In this document: positions 8,081 to 14,868 of the stretch, piece after piece
How positions within the stretch are numbered: the first letter of the stretch is position 1
Layout: each line of letters opens with the position of its first letter
Assembly (NCBI GenBank): GCA_024860865.1
Contig: JACRDV010000088.1
Span: 1-16,968, forward strand
Direction: 5' to 3'
DNA from: Methanobacteriota archaeon
GTDB taxonomy: Archaea; JACRDV01
Length of the DNA stretch: 16,968 nt
Notes under the pieces: model-generated
Database searches by the model: none
Seen by the model: only the letters and a program-made list of their open reading frames with translations
What the model was told of the DNA's origin: nothing
Made by a program: the position numbers and the translations under genes

Positions 8081-8671
8081 TTAACTTTTTATTTTTTTCA
8101 AAATTTTTTTGGCCCCTACTTCAGTGAAAAATCCGATCCCACCTCCAACTAAAACATCGCTAAGCCAATGGTGAGCAAGCAAGAGGCGAGATAAGCAAAT
8201 TAAAAATGTGCAAAACCATAACAAATAAACTAGCCAGCTATTAACTATGTTATTATGCCACATGGCAGATATTGCTGTGCTGTTCATGGCATGGCCAGAA
8301 GGAAAACTATTCTTTTCTTTCAATATTGATATTAGATCTGAAACTGCTCCACCCAAATGTAGGGTAGGCGGCCTATCGCGGGGAATGAAGGTTGTGCAAA
8401 TATTTCGAATTATCAAATTGAAAATTAGAATTAAACCTAGTTTATAGAGCAAATTAGTCTTTCTTCCTTTGAGGGCGTAGATAAATGAAAACAAAAAGAG
8501 ACTTAAATATAGTAACAAGGATGAAATGACTGCAAATTTTCTTATAACTAAGAAATTAAGTGTTGGCGGTGTAAACCAAATTAAAACGATTTGGTCTGCT
8601 TCCATTAGTAGTGAAGCAATCCCGCCTGATATAAGAGCGATACCTATTGCAAGCTCCTTTTTTTCTTCCAC
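8081..8671 (-). CDS. PAP2 superfamily membrane phosphatase
   Basis: Integral membrane lipid-phosphate phosphatase-like protein of 196 residues. The PAP2 signature is complete: RDRP (98-101), PSGH (124-127) and SRxxxxxHxxxD (Ser161-Arg162, His168, Asp172); His127 and His168 are the expected catalytic pair. About five hydrophobic segments surround them (near 8-24, 26-42, 47-66, 73-90 and 145-160). Members dephosphorylate phosphatidic acid-type lipids or polyprenyl diphosphates. The start is GTG at 8669-8671, directly abutting the TAA of the upstream glycosyltransferase gene, so the two are coupled. The pairing suggests recycling of a polyprenyl carrier or synthesis of an archaeal glycolipid, but the substrate cannot be read from sequence. 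Confidence 0.9.
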   Translation of the reverse strand: MEEKKELAIGIALISGGIASLLMEADQIVLIWFTPPTLNFLVIRKFAVISSLLLYLSLFLFSFIYALKGRKTNLLYKLGLILIFNLIIRNICTTFIPRDRPPTLHLGGAVSDLISILKEKNSFPSGHAMNSTAISAMWHNNIVNSWLVYLLWFCTFLICLSRLLLAHHWLSDVLVGGGIGFFTEVGAKKILKKIKS

Positions 8672-9916
8672 TTACTCACTCATTTTTCTTTTCTGGTACT
8701 TGATTATCTTTTCAACTGATTTGCGCATTCGTTCAGAAAATTTTAGTCGAGGTCTGGCAGTTTTAATTAGCTGATAGAGTATTTTGCTAGCCACTTCAGC
8801 TCCATTTTCTTTAACAAGTCGCTTCGCGGCTGAACTTATCTTATTATAAGTAGCCGGATCACTGAGCAAGTTATTTATTGTTTGACGAAGTTTTGTTGGT
8901 GTTAAATTTTTGGCAAAAATTACTCTGCCAGCGCCAGCTTTTTCAATACGTTCAGCATTTCCTAATTGTTCAGCATGTTTTTCTGGTGGTATTATAATAG
9001 AAGGAACGCCGCAGGCAGCAATTTCCATAAGTGTAGTGTGTCCAGCCTGAGTCACTACTATATCGCTAGCTTTGATATATTCCATCAGATTTGGGACGTA
9101 TCCTTTGACAATCACTTCTGAAGGAATATTGAGTTGCTTTAACTTAGCCTGGTCTACGTTTGGGCCAGTGTTGATAACCATTTGAGCAGGAATCCCTATT
9201 TTATACGCAGATATGGCATTTTCGATTATCTTTAAGCCTTGAGTTGTTCCACCAACTGTTACCAAAATAACTTTTTTTTGAGAAAGATGTAGCTTTTTTC
9301 TTAACTCTTCTTTACTAGGGACTTCACTCGGAAGTTTCTTTAAAATTGGACCAATGAAAATAATTTTGTTATCAAGTTCTTTTGGTATCTCATAATTGCC
9401 TTTAAAATCTGGAACAAAAATTAATTTACTAAAATTATAGAGCACTTTTAGACTATAATTAAACGATTTCTCTATCGCTTTTTCTTTTAAAGAAAAAGTT
9501 GAAACAAACACCTTAACTGTTGGTTGATTAGTAATAATTACGCACTGGATCTTTCGAAATCTGCAAGCAATTGGTATCGAAAATTGAGAATCACTAACTA
9601 CCAATTGTGGTTTGAGCTTTTTTAAAATAGAGGCTTCATATAGCATGCTTTTAAAAAAAGTTTGTGGCAATTCTTTAATGACCTTTTTTATAGTTTGGTC
9701 TATATCGAGAGCTCCCGGCCGTTCAACAAATTTTATTGGTTTTTGGCTTTCTATAACATAGAAACCCTCTTTTCTTACTATTTCTACAAATTCATCCTTA
9801 CATAAAAAATAAATTTCGATCTTTGGATCAATTTGTTTCAATTTACTCGCTATAGTTAGACACCTTGAAGTATGACCAAGTCCAACTTGAAAGGGTGCAA
9901 ATAACACTCTTTGCAT
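8672..9916 (-). CDS. GT28/MurG-like glycosyltransferase (GT-B fold)
   Basis: Glycosyltransferase of 414 residues with the GT-B layout. The N-terminal acceptor domain begins with a glycine-rich loop GLGHTSRC (12-19). The C-terminal nucleotide-sugar domain contains VTVGGTTQG (about 219-227) and the signature QAGHTTLMEIAACGVPSIIIP (290-310), then the PEKHAEQLGNA block, as in MurG and diacylglycerol glucosyltransferases. There is no signal peptide; such enzymes sit peripherally on the inner membrane face. The C-terminal 35 residues are strongly basic (RPRLKFSERMRKS...KYQKRK), which could help membrane association. The ATG at 9914-9916 has a GGTGAG ribosome-binding site four bases upstream. Archaea lack murein, so a MurG role is excluded; transfer of a sugar to archaeol or a dolichyl/polyprenyl lipid is the likely job, supported by the following PAP2 gene. 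It is divergent from the Yip1-sppA operon. Confidence 0.88.
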   Translation of the reverse strand: MQRVLFAPFQVGLGHTSRCLTIASKLKQIDPKIEIYFLCKDEFVEIVRKEGFYVIESQKPIKFVERPGALDIDQTIKKVIKELPQTFFKSMLYEASILKKLKPQLVVSDSQFSIPIACRFRKIQCVIITNQPTVKVFVSTFSLKEKAIEKSFNYSLKVLYNFSKLIFVPDFKGNYEIPKELDNKIIFIGPILKKLPSEVPSKEELRKKLHLSQKKVILVTVGGTTQGLKIIENAISAYKIGIPAQMVINTGPNVDQAKLKQLNIPSEVIVKGYVPNLMEYIKASDIVVTQAGHTTLMEIAACGVPSIIIPPEKHAEQLGNAERIEKAGAGRVIFAKNLTPTKLRQTINNLLSDPATYNKISSAAKRLVKENGAEVASKILYQLIKTARPRLKFSERMRKSVEKIIKYQKRKMSE

Positions 9917-10009
9917 GTTCTCACCAAGAATTCTAATTTAAAGCCTCGAAAACTAAAGAAATATTCTAATGCAGTAAATAAAATTTCTGATAAAAACTTC
10001 ATTTAGATA

Positions 10010-10020
10010 AAAATTAAATA
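10010..10020 (+). promoter_or_regulatory. Candidate TATA box of the Yip1-sppA-hisE operon
   Basis: AAAATTAAATA lies about 36 bases before the preferred ATG at 10051. Transcription starting about 25 bases downstream of the box would leave a leader of roughly ten bases containing the GGGAG ribosome-binding site (10042-10046). This arrangement argues for the ATG at 10051 over the TTG at 10030. Confidence 0.45.
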
Positions 10021-10050
10021 TCGTTTGGGTTGAGTATAATCGGGAGTTTG

Positions 10051-10650
10051 ATGGGCTTTATTGAGCGTTTCTTTGGGGTTCTAATCAACCCAAGCATAAC
10101 TTTTAAAGAAATAAACGAAAATCCAAAGTTGCTAGAAGCTTTTGGCGCTATTTTAATCGTTGGGCTATGCGCTGGAGTTGGGGGGGCTCTCAATTTGAGT
10201 TTAATCGCTCAGGAGATAGCACATCCATTAATTTCACCAATTGTGCTAATTGTTAGTGCACCATTAGGCTACTTTTTAACGTGGGTTGTAATTAGTTGTA
10301 TCTTATATGCTAGTGCAAAGGTTTTTGGCGGAACAGGAGCTTTCGAAGCTAGTTTGATTCTACTTAGTTTTGCATTTGTTCCAGCAATCTTTTTAGCCCC
10401 TCTTGGTGTTGTTGCTTATGCAATAGGGGCCTTCGGTGCTTTTATTTACACTCTCGGTTCTTTTGTTATCTCAATTTGGGGAATGATACTAGCAATTTTC
10501 GCTATAAAGGAGCACCATAAATTATCAACACCGAGAGCTGTAATGGCCGTATTTATTCCTGTTTTAGTCATTGCGATAATTATATTTGTTTTAGCTTTCA
10601 TTGCAATCATTTATCTTGAAAAATTTCTAACCTATCCTATATCATTCTGA
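10051..10650 (+). CDS. Yip1-family integral membrane protein
   Basis: Polytopic membrane protein of 199 residues resembling the Yip1 family. The N-terminal amphipathic stretch MGFIERFFGVLINPSITFKEI, containing the typical ..NPS.TF.EI.., is followed by about five hydrophobic helices. Prokaryotic Yip1 proteins have no established biochemical function; the eukaryotic relatives act in membrane traffic. An in-frame TTG at 10030 would add seven residues, but the ATG at 10051 has a well-placed GGGAG four bases upstream and fits the likely promoter, so I prefer it. It is the first gene of a same-strand cluster; sppA follows after eight bases. The context suggests an envelope role or a partner of SppA, which is inference only. 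Confidence 0.8.
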   Translation: MGFIERFFGVLINPSITFKEINENPKLLEAFGAILIVGLCAGVGGALNLSLIAQEIAHPLISPIVLIVSAPLGYFLTWVVISCILYASAKVFGGTGAFEASLILLSFAFVPAIFLAPLGVVAYAIGAFGAFIYTLGSFVISIWGMILAIFAIKEHHKLSTPRAVMAVFIPVLVIAIIIFVLAFIAIIYLEKFLTYPISF

Positions 10651-10658
10651 GGCAAAAA

Positions 10659-11549
10659 ATGAAAGAAAAAATAATCATTCTAATTATAGCACTTGTAGTT
10701 TTGATCTCAGTTGTGGTAGGAATACTAATTTTGTTTCAAGCTCCAGCTATTGGAATTTCCGGTAAAGTGGCATTAATTCGAGTCGAAGGAACAATTACAT
10801 CTAGTAAAGGAATTTTTGGCGGCACAAGCTCTGAAGAAATTGTTAAACAAATTAAACAAGCCCGAGAAGATTTCTTAATTAAAGCAATTTTAATTAGAAT
10901 AAATAGTCCGGGCGGAAGTGCTGCCGCTTCACAGGAGATATACATGGAAATTATGAAAACAAGAAATAGCGGCAAGCCAGTGGTTGTTTCGATGGGAGAC
11001 GCTGCTACATCAGGGGGTTATTACATTGCTTCTGCAGCAAATAGAATAGTTGCAGCTCCAGGTACTCTCACAGGGAGCATAGGAGTGATTTGGGTCCATC
11101 CAGTGTTATCTAGGTTTTTTGAGGAATGGGGAATTCAATTTGAAATAGTGAAGTCTGGTCCATATAAGGATATAGGAGCAGTTTGGAGGAATTTCACTGA
11201 GGAAGAGTGGCAATTAGCAAAAGAAGCGATTAATGACACATATGACCAGTTTGTTGAAGACGTAGCTAAGGGTCGCAACATAAGCGTTGAAAAAATTAAG
11301 CAAATTGCTGATGGAAGAATTCTCACTGGTCGTCAAGCAAAGGAATTGGGATTAGTCGATGCTTTAGGAAATATTGAAGATGCTACCAAACTTGCTGCAG
11401 ATTTAGCCGGCATTGAAAAACCAGTCGTTGTTGAGCTCAAAAAAAGAACCCTTTTTGAGGCATTATTTGGAACGATGGGCGAAGGAATCAGTCGTGGAAT
11501 AGTAAAAGGGATAATTCAACTCTACCTCCAGAAGCAAATTGCACTTTAG
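10659..11549 (+). CDS. sppA: Signal peptide peptidase SppA (S49 family)
   Basis: Membrane-bound serine protease that cleaves leftover signal peptides. Residues 4-27 form one N-terminal membrane anchor; the rest is the S49 domain. The catalytic Ser118 lies in DAATSGGYYIA and the general-base Lys170 in SGPYKDIG. Their 52-residue spacing equals that of the Ser/Lys dyads in B. subtilis SppA and T. kodakarensis SppA. INSPGGS (82-88) and the APGTLTGSIGVI block are further family hallmarks. At 296 residues it is the short, single-domain form found in archaea and Bacillus. The ATG at 10659 is preceded by GAGG overlapping the Yip1 stop, so translation is coupled. With LonB, it makes two membrane proteases in this window. 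Confidence 0.95.
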   Translation: MKEKIIILIIALVVLISVVVGILILFQAPAIGISGKVALIRVEGTITSSKGIFGGTSSEEIVKQIKQAREDFLIKAILIRINSPGGSAAASQEIYMEIMKTRNSGKPVVVSMGDAATSGGYYIASAANRIVAAPGTLTGSIGVIWVHPVLSRFFEEWGIQFEIVKSGPYKDIGAVWRNFTEEEWQLAKEAINDTYDQFVEDVAKGRNISVEKIKQIADGRILTGRQAKELGLVDALGNIEDATKLAADLAGIEKPVVVELKKRTLFEALFGTMGEGISRGIVKGIIQLYLQKQIAL

Positions 11550-11557
11550 GTTTTAAA

Positions 11558-12235
11558 ATGGAAGTTTTTCCAAATATTTTTAGGATTAGCCATCAAACTG
11601 ATTCTAACGTTTACTTGATTAAAAGCCAGAAAATTATTTTGATTGATGCTGGTGGTGGACAATTTAATAAATTAATGTTGTCTAACATCAAAAAAATTGG
11701 AATTTTGCCAAAGGACATTGAATTGATTATCCATACCCATTGTCACTACGACCACATAGCCGGCGACATTTTCTTTTTAAAAAATACTCCAGCAAAAGCT
11801 GCAATACATGAGCTTGATGCGGAACCACTTACAAAGGGTAATGCAATACGAACATTAGCCTCACTGTTCTTAAGAACACCAGAACCAATAAAAGTTGATC
11901 TACTTTTAAAAGATGGTCAAATAATAAATGTTGGGGACTTTGAACTTGAGGTTATTCATACGCCGGGCCACTCCCGGGGTAGCATTTGCCTTTATGAAAG
12001 GGAACTAAAACTATTGTTTTCGGGCGATACTGTTTTTCCCGGCGGAAGTTTCGGCCGAGCAGATTTGCCTGGTGGCAACTTTAAGGATTTAGTGAATTCA
12101 TTATTAAAACTCGCAAAACTTAATGTAATGGTCCTTTTACCTGGACATGGTTCAGTTATTACTGAAAATGGCAATAATCATATTCGATCGTCATTAGAGA
12201 TGGCACAATCGCTGCTTGAGGAAGGGCTTATCTAA
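11558..12235 (+). CDS. Metallo-beta-lactamase fold hydrolase (glyoxalase II-like)
   Basis: Cytoplasmic 225-residue hydrolase with all metal-site motifs of the family: HxHxDH as H61-C-H63-Y-D65-H66, His138 in HTPGHS, Asp157 in SGDTVF, and His197 in LPGHG. The set fits a dinuclear zinc or iron site. The closest subfamily by eye is the glyoxalase II / MBL-fold thioester hydrolase type; the substrate cannot be told. The ATG at 11558 has an AGGT ribosome-binding site overlapping the sppA stop (eight-base gap). The next gene starts one base after its stop. This is the third gene of the operon. Confidence 0.9.
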   Translation: MEVFPNIFRISHQTDSNVYLIKSQKIILIDAGGGQFNKLMLSNIKKIGILPKDIELIIHTHCHYDHIAGDIFFLKNTPAKAAIHELDAEPLTKGNAIRTLASLFLRTPEPIKVDLLLKDGQIINVGDFELEVIHTPGHSRGSICLYERELKLLFSGDTVFPGGSFGRADLPGGNFKDLVNSLLKLAKLNVMVLLPGHGSVITENGNNHIRSSLEMAQSLLEEGLI

Positions 12236-12236
12236 A

Positions 12237-12491
12237 ATGGGGCCTAGAGAAATCCTAAACAAGCTAAAGTGGCATCCCAAGGAGAAATTTGAGGATTATG
12301 AGATTGTTATCCTGCATCGCGGTGCTCCAAAGGATATAAAAATAATTCCTACAAAATTAGTAATTAAACTTGAGAGATCATTCTTTTATTATAAAGAAAA
12401 TGAAGAAGAAGTTATGATTCCATATCACAGAATCCTGAAAATCAGAAACATAAAAACTAATAAGGAAATATGGGCTAAGCGGGGCATATGA
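12237..12491 (+). CDS. UPF0248/DUF504 family protein
   Basis: Small archaeal protein of 84 residues, function unknown. It matches the UPF0248 pattern: an REILNKLKWHP start, central LHRGAPKDIK, and MIPYHRILKI near the C-terminus. The conserved basic residues and His/Arg pairs suggest nucleic-acid or nucleotide contact, but that is inference. I prefer the ATG at 12237, one base after the preceding stop, because family members begin just before the RE(I/L)LN segment; an in-frame TTG at 12216 would add seven atypical residues. Its stop TGA overlaps the next gene's start (ATGA at 12488-12491). Confidence 0.85.
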   Translation: MGPREILNKLKWHPKEKFEDYEIVILHRGAPKDIKIIPTKLVIKLERSFFYYKENEEEVMIPYHRILKIRNIKTNKEIWAKRGI

Positions 12492-13285
12492 TGGAAAACG
12501 AAGAGTTCAAACCAAAAGTTGGGGACTATATGAGCAAAGATGTAATTACAGTTACCCCAGAAACTACAGTGAAAGAAATAGCTAACTTAATTATAAGTAC
12601 AGGGCATGATGGTTTTCCCGTAGTTGAAAATGGCAAAATTATCGGAATAGTTACTTCACGCGATTTAATTCTCCAGATATCCAATAAAAAAGCAAAAGAC
12701 ATCATGTCAACGAACGTTGTTATAACGTATCCAAATGTTAACATAATTGATGTTGCAAGAGTTATGTTTAGAATGGGTTTTCAGCGATTGCCAGTTGTTG
12801 ATGAGGACTACCGGTTGGTTGGGCTGATAACTAATATGGATGTCATTCGCTCAACAATCGAAAGAGCAAATCCAATGCGAGTAAAAAGAGTTAAAGAATC
12901 AATAGAAAGGATACATGGAGTTAAAGTGGATGTTCAACTTAACAAGGTTAAGATCAATGATCTCAGACCTACGCAATCAGTGATTTATACGGATGAGCTC
13001 GAGGGTAGAATTTATGAGATTAGAAAGGGCTTAGCTGAACCACTTATTGTTATAAAAACTGGTGGTAGAACTGTTCTTGTAGATGGCCATCATCGAGCCA
13101 TTGCTGCACAGCGCTTAGGTGTTGAGGAAACAGAGGCTTATATTTTAACTCTTAGTAAAGATGTAATACTTGGGCTTGAAAAAACTGCTGAAAAAGAAGG
13201 GTTGAACACATTGGCAGATATTAAAATAGTTGATGAGATCCCACACAAGTTGATTGATATAATAAGCACACGGAGGAGAGGATAA
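12488..13285 (+). CDS. CBS-pair protein with C-terminal ParB/sulfiredoxin-like domain
   Basis: Two CBS domains (about residues 12-66 and 71-125) form a Bateman module that usually binds adenine nucleotides. They are fused to a ParB/Srx-fold domain (about 153-250) with the signature VLVDGHHRAIAAQRL (DGHHR at 199-203). That fold includes chromosome-partitioning ParB, sulfiredoxin and the ADP-dependent free serine kinase SerK of Thermococcus, which has a DGHHR motif. No ParB-type DNA-binding HTH is seen, so a small-molecule kinase-like or nucleotide-binding activity under CBS control is more plausible than partitioning. Length is 265 residues. The start overlaps the UPF0248 stop; a second ATG at 12491 is better spaced from the GGGG at 12481-12484. 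hisE follows after one base. Confidence 0.85.
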   Translation: MMENEEFKPKVGDYMSKDVITVTPETTVKEIANLIISTGHDGFPVVENGKIIGIVTSRDLILQISNKKAKDIMSTNVVITYPNVNIIDVARVMFRMGFQRLPVVDEDYRLVGLITNMDVIRSTIERANPMRVKRVKESIERIHGVKVDVQLNKVKINDLRPTQSVIYTDELEGRIYEIRKGLAEPLIVIKTGGRTVLVDGHHRAIAAQRLGVEETEAYILTLSKDVILGLEKTAEKEGLNTLADIKIVDEIPHKLIDIISTRRRG

Positions 13286-13286
13286 G

Positions 13287-13574
13287 ATGGTTGGAGCTGA
13301 AATTTTAAATGAAGTTTATTCAGTCATTTTGGATAGAAAATTGAACCCTAAACCAGAGTCATACGTTTGTAGCCTATACAAAGCAGGCGAGGATAAAATA
13401 TTGGAAAAAATCGGTGAGGAAGCAGTTGAGCTGATTTTGGCCTCTAAAACCAATAGTCAAGATAAAATTGTTTTTGAAACAGCAGATTTAATATTTCACA
13501 CCCTTGTGCTTTTTGGGTCTAAAGGAATACCAATAGAGGCAGTTTTTGAAGAGCTTAAGCGAAGGAGAAAATAA
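13287..13574 (+). CDS. hisE: Phosphoribosyl-ATP pyrophosphatase HisE
   Basis: Second step of histidine biosynthesis: hydrolyses phosphoribosyl-ATP to phosphoribosyl-AMP and diphosphate. The 95-residue all-helical protein shows the family core SYVCSLYKAGEDKILEKIGEEAVELILASK, of which the acidic EEAVEL (44-49) and E64-x2-D67 residues bind Mg2+, then LIFHTLVLF and VFEELKRR at the end. Length is normal for stand-alone HisE, not fused to HisI. A strong GGAGGAG ribosome-binding site (13272-13278) precedes the ATG. It is the last gene of the operon, and its stop touches the stop of the convergent COG2524 gene with no spacer. No other his gene is in the window. Confidence 0.93.
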   Translation: MVGAEILNEVYSVILDRKLNPKPESYVCSLYKAGEDKILEKIGEEAVELILASKTNSQDKIVFETADLIFHTLVLFGSKGIPIEAVFEELKRRRK

Positions 13575-14459
13575 TCAGTCGAGAGCAGCAATTCTTCCCA
13601 AAATATCAGTTCGAGTTACTAAGCCCTTTAAATTTCCATTTTTGTCTAAAACTATTAATCTGCCCACATCTTTTTCTTGCATTAATTTAATTGCATTAAA
13701 AATCAGAACATCTTGTTCAATACTTATGACATTTTTTGTCATAATCTTTTCAACAGTTCCATCTTCATTGCCTTCTGCTAAAGCTCTGGCAATATCTGTT
13801 AAAGAAACAACTCCAACTACTTTGTTTCCATCTAAAACTGGGGCCCCTCTAATTCTTTTTTCAGATAAAATTTTTGCAGCTTCCTTAATCGAGGCTTTAG
13901 AATTTAATTTTACCACATCTTTCTTAATAATATCCATTACTCTTTCTTTCGGAATAGATCTCATTTTGAGAATTTCAATTAGAACTATATTGCCAATATC
14001 ATCTCGCCCTATAACCTTGCCTTCGATAATTAACTTGTTAACATGAGTAGGCCCGATCCTGATTATATCTCCAACATCGACTTGTTTCACATTGCCTAAA
14101 ACTTTGATTACTGCTTGGCACTCTTCAGGATGTGGAATTGTTGTTAAATCAACTTCAGTAACCATCATGTTTTCAAGTTTGACTTTGTTTCGGAAAACCG
14201 GAATCGGGGCTGCCTTTTCAGTTATTTCAGTTCCAAGCTCTTGGTAAGTTTTGGTTGTTGGGCGATAGCCACCCTTTGGACCTGGGACTCCCTCTACTAA
14301 CCCAAAAATTCTGAGTGCTTGCATTTGGTTTCGGATAGTTCCTGGGTTTTTATTTGTTGCCCCAGCTATGTCTTCTCCTTTTATCGCTAATCCCTTGCCT
14401 CGGTGATATAAGTCAACTAATGCAAGCAAGATTTCTTTCTGGACTGAAGTTAGTGCCAT
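13575..14459 (-). CDS. wHTH transcriptional regulator with C-terminal CBS pair (COG2524 type)
   Basis: Predicted archaeal regulator of 294 residues. Residues 1-75 form a winged helix (KGEDIAGATNKNPGTIRNQM as the recognition region, GPKGGYRPT as the wing). A middle domain (about 90-165) with PHPEECQAVIKVLG and VNVGDII-like strands follows. Two CBS domains (about 174-228 and 237-291), each ending in a G(V/L)V(S/T)xTDI motif, form a nucleotide-sensing module. The architecture matches COG2524, which has no firmly assigned regulon. The ATG at 14457-14459 has GGTGG six bases upstream and a good TATA box at 14501-14512. It is convergent with the hisE operon, which holds another CBS protein, so shared sensing of adenylates is an attractive but unproven link. 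Confidence 0.9.
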   Translation of the reverse strand: MALTSVQKEILLALVDLYHRGKGLAIKGEDIAGATNKNPGTIRNQMQALRIFGLVEGVPGPKGGYRPTTKTYQELGTEITEKAAPIPVFRNKVKLENMMVTEVDLTTIPHPEECQAVIKVLGNVKQVDVGDIIRIGPTHVNKLIIEGKVIGRDDIGNIVLIEILKMRSIPKERVMDIIKKDVVKLNSKASIKEAAKILSEKRIRGAPVLDGNKVVGVVSLTDIARALAEGNEDGTVEKIMTKNVISIEQDVLIFNAIKLMQEKDVGRLIVLDKNGNLKGLVTRTDILGRIAALD

Positions 14460-14500
14460 TTTTCCACCATTACTTACTTAATGATAAATAATGACAATTG

Positions 14501-14512
14501 GTTTTTATATAC
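14501..14512 (-). promoter_or_regulatory. TATA box of the wHTH-CBS regulator gene
   Basis: On the minus strand GTATATAAAAAC lies about 45 bases before the start codon, giving a short leader with the GGTGG ribosome-binding site. It is the clearest TATA box in the window. It overlaps the last codons and stop (TAA at 14505-14507) of the tnpB relic, so the promoter sits at the transposon remnant's end. Confidence 0.6.
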
Positions 14513-14752
14513 CTTGGGGATTCTGTTGCAAAATAGGCGCTTGAGCGCCAGCAGCTTCTCCTCTTTTGCTCCTGCCCTTGTTTAAGGGAGCAATCAAAGC
14601 TACATTCGAGGAGCGATCCAGCCTGAACCGCAGGCTTTCATTTTGAGTTTTCAAAATATTTAGAGCTGCATTTAAATGGCGATTAATTCCGCAACACTCT
14701 AAGATTTGAACTTTCGAAAGCATTTACGGAATTTAAAAACAGCTTTGTGTCT
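14505..14752 (-). pseudogene. Decayed C-terminal fragment of a TnpB (IS200/IS605-type) protein
   Basis: Only the last part of a TnpB gene remains. The open part (72 residues from the ATG at 14723) reads ECCGINRHLNAALNILKTQN, matching the TnpB zinc-ribbon/RuvC-III end (usual form CG...DRDxNAAxNIL), followed by the Arg-rich tail LRFRLDRSSNVALIAPL and EAAGAQAPILQQNPQGI. Upstream, in another frame, RHKAVFKFRKC (about 14719-14751) resembles the first half of the zinc ribbon, so at least one frameshift has occurred; nothing recognisable lies before that. The acidic residues normally in DRDxNA read NRHxNA, so catalysis would be lost anyway. No TnpA, no other half of the gene and no clear left end are present. 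It is a dead remnant, not an active gene. Confidence 0.65.
14536..14636 (-). ncRNA. Possible omegaRNA-like scaffold relic: three consecutive hairpins
   Basis: Reading the minus strand, three stem-loops follow each other: AGCCTG-CGGTT-CAGGCT (14636-14620), TTGCT-CCCTT-AAAC-AAGGG-(4-nt bulge)-AGCAA (14593-14566), and GGCGC-TCAA-GCGCC (14549-14536). All stems are perfect apart from the one bulge. They lie inside the 3' end of the tnpB relic. In active IS200/IS605 elements this is where the guide-bearing omegaRNA (reRNA) scaffold is encoded, with the guide taken from sequence past the right end. Perfect pairing in an otherwise decayed gene is notable, but expression is unproven and part of the pairing may reflect old coding constraints. 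Confidence 0.4.
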
Positions 14753-14868
14753 CAAATAAGTTTAATGATGATTTAATTATACTTTTTTCTCATTAGCCAT
14801 TTATTAGCTCCAATGATTTGGCATTTGACTCCATCTCCAATTGCCTGAAAGGATAATGGGGTAAAAGT

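Noticed and set aside
8672-9916. Annotation of the glycosyltransferase as MurG
   Set aside because: The fold and signature match, but no other murein genes are present and the neighbouring genes are archaeal; the substrate must differ.
12488-13285. Annotation as a chromosome-partitioning ParB protein
   Set aside because: Only the ParB/Srx fold is present; the HTH that binds parS is absent and no ParA is nearby.
13546-14046. 166-codon plus-strand frame opposite the wHTH-CBS gene
   Set aside because: It lies entirely within and overlaps the ends of well-supported genes on both sides; composition is that of an antisense shadow.
14765-14848. C-box-like ATGATGA and D-box-like CTGA, possible C/D box sRNA
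   Set aside because: They are 73 bases apart with no proper D'/C' pair between them and no terminal stem.
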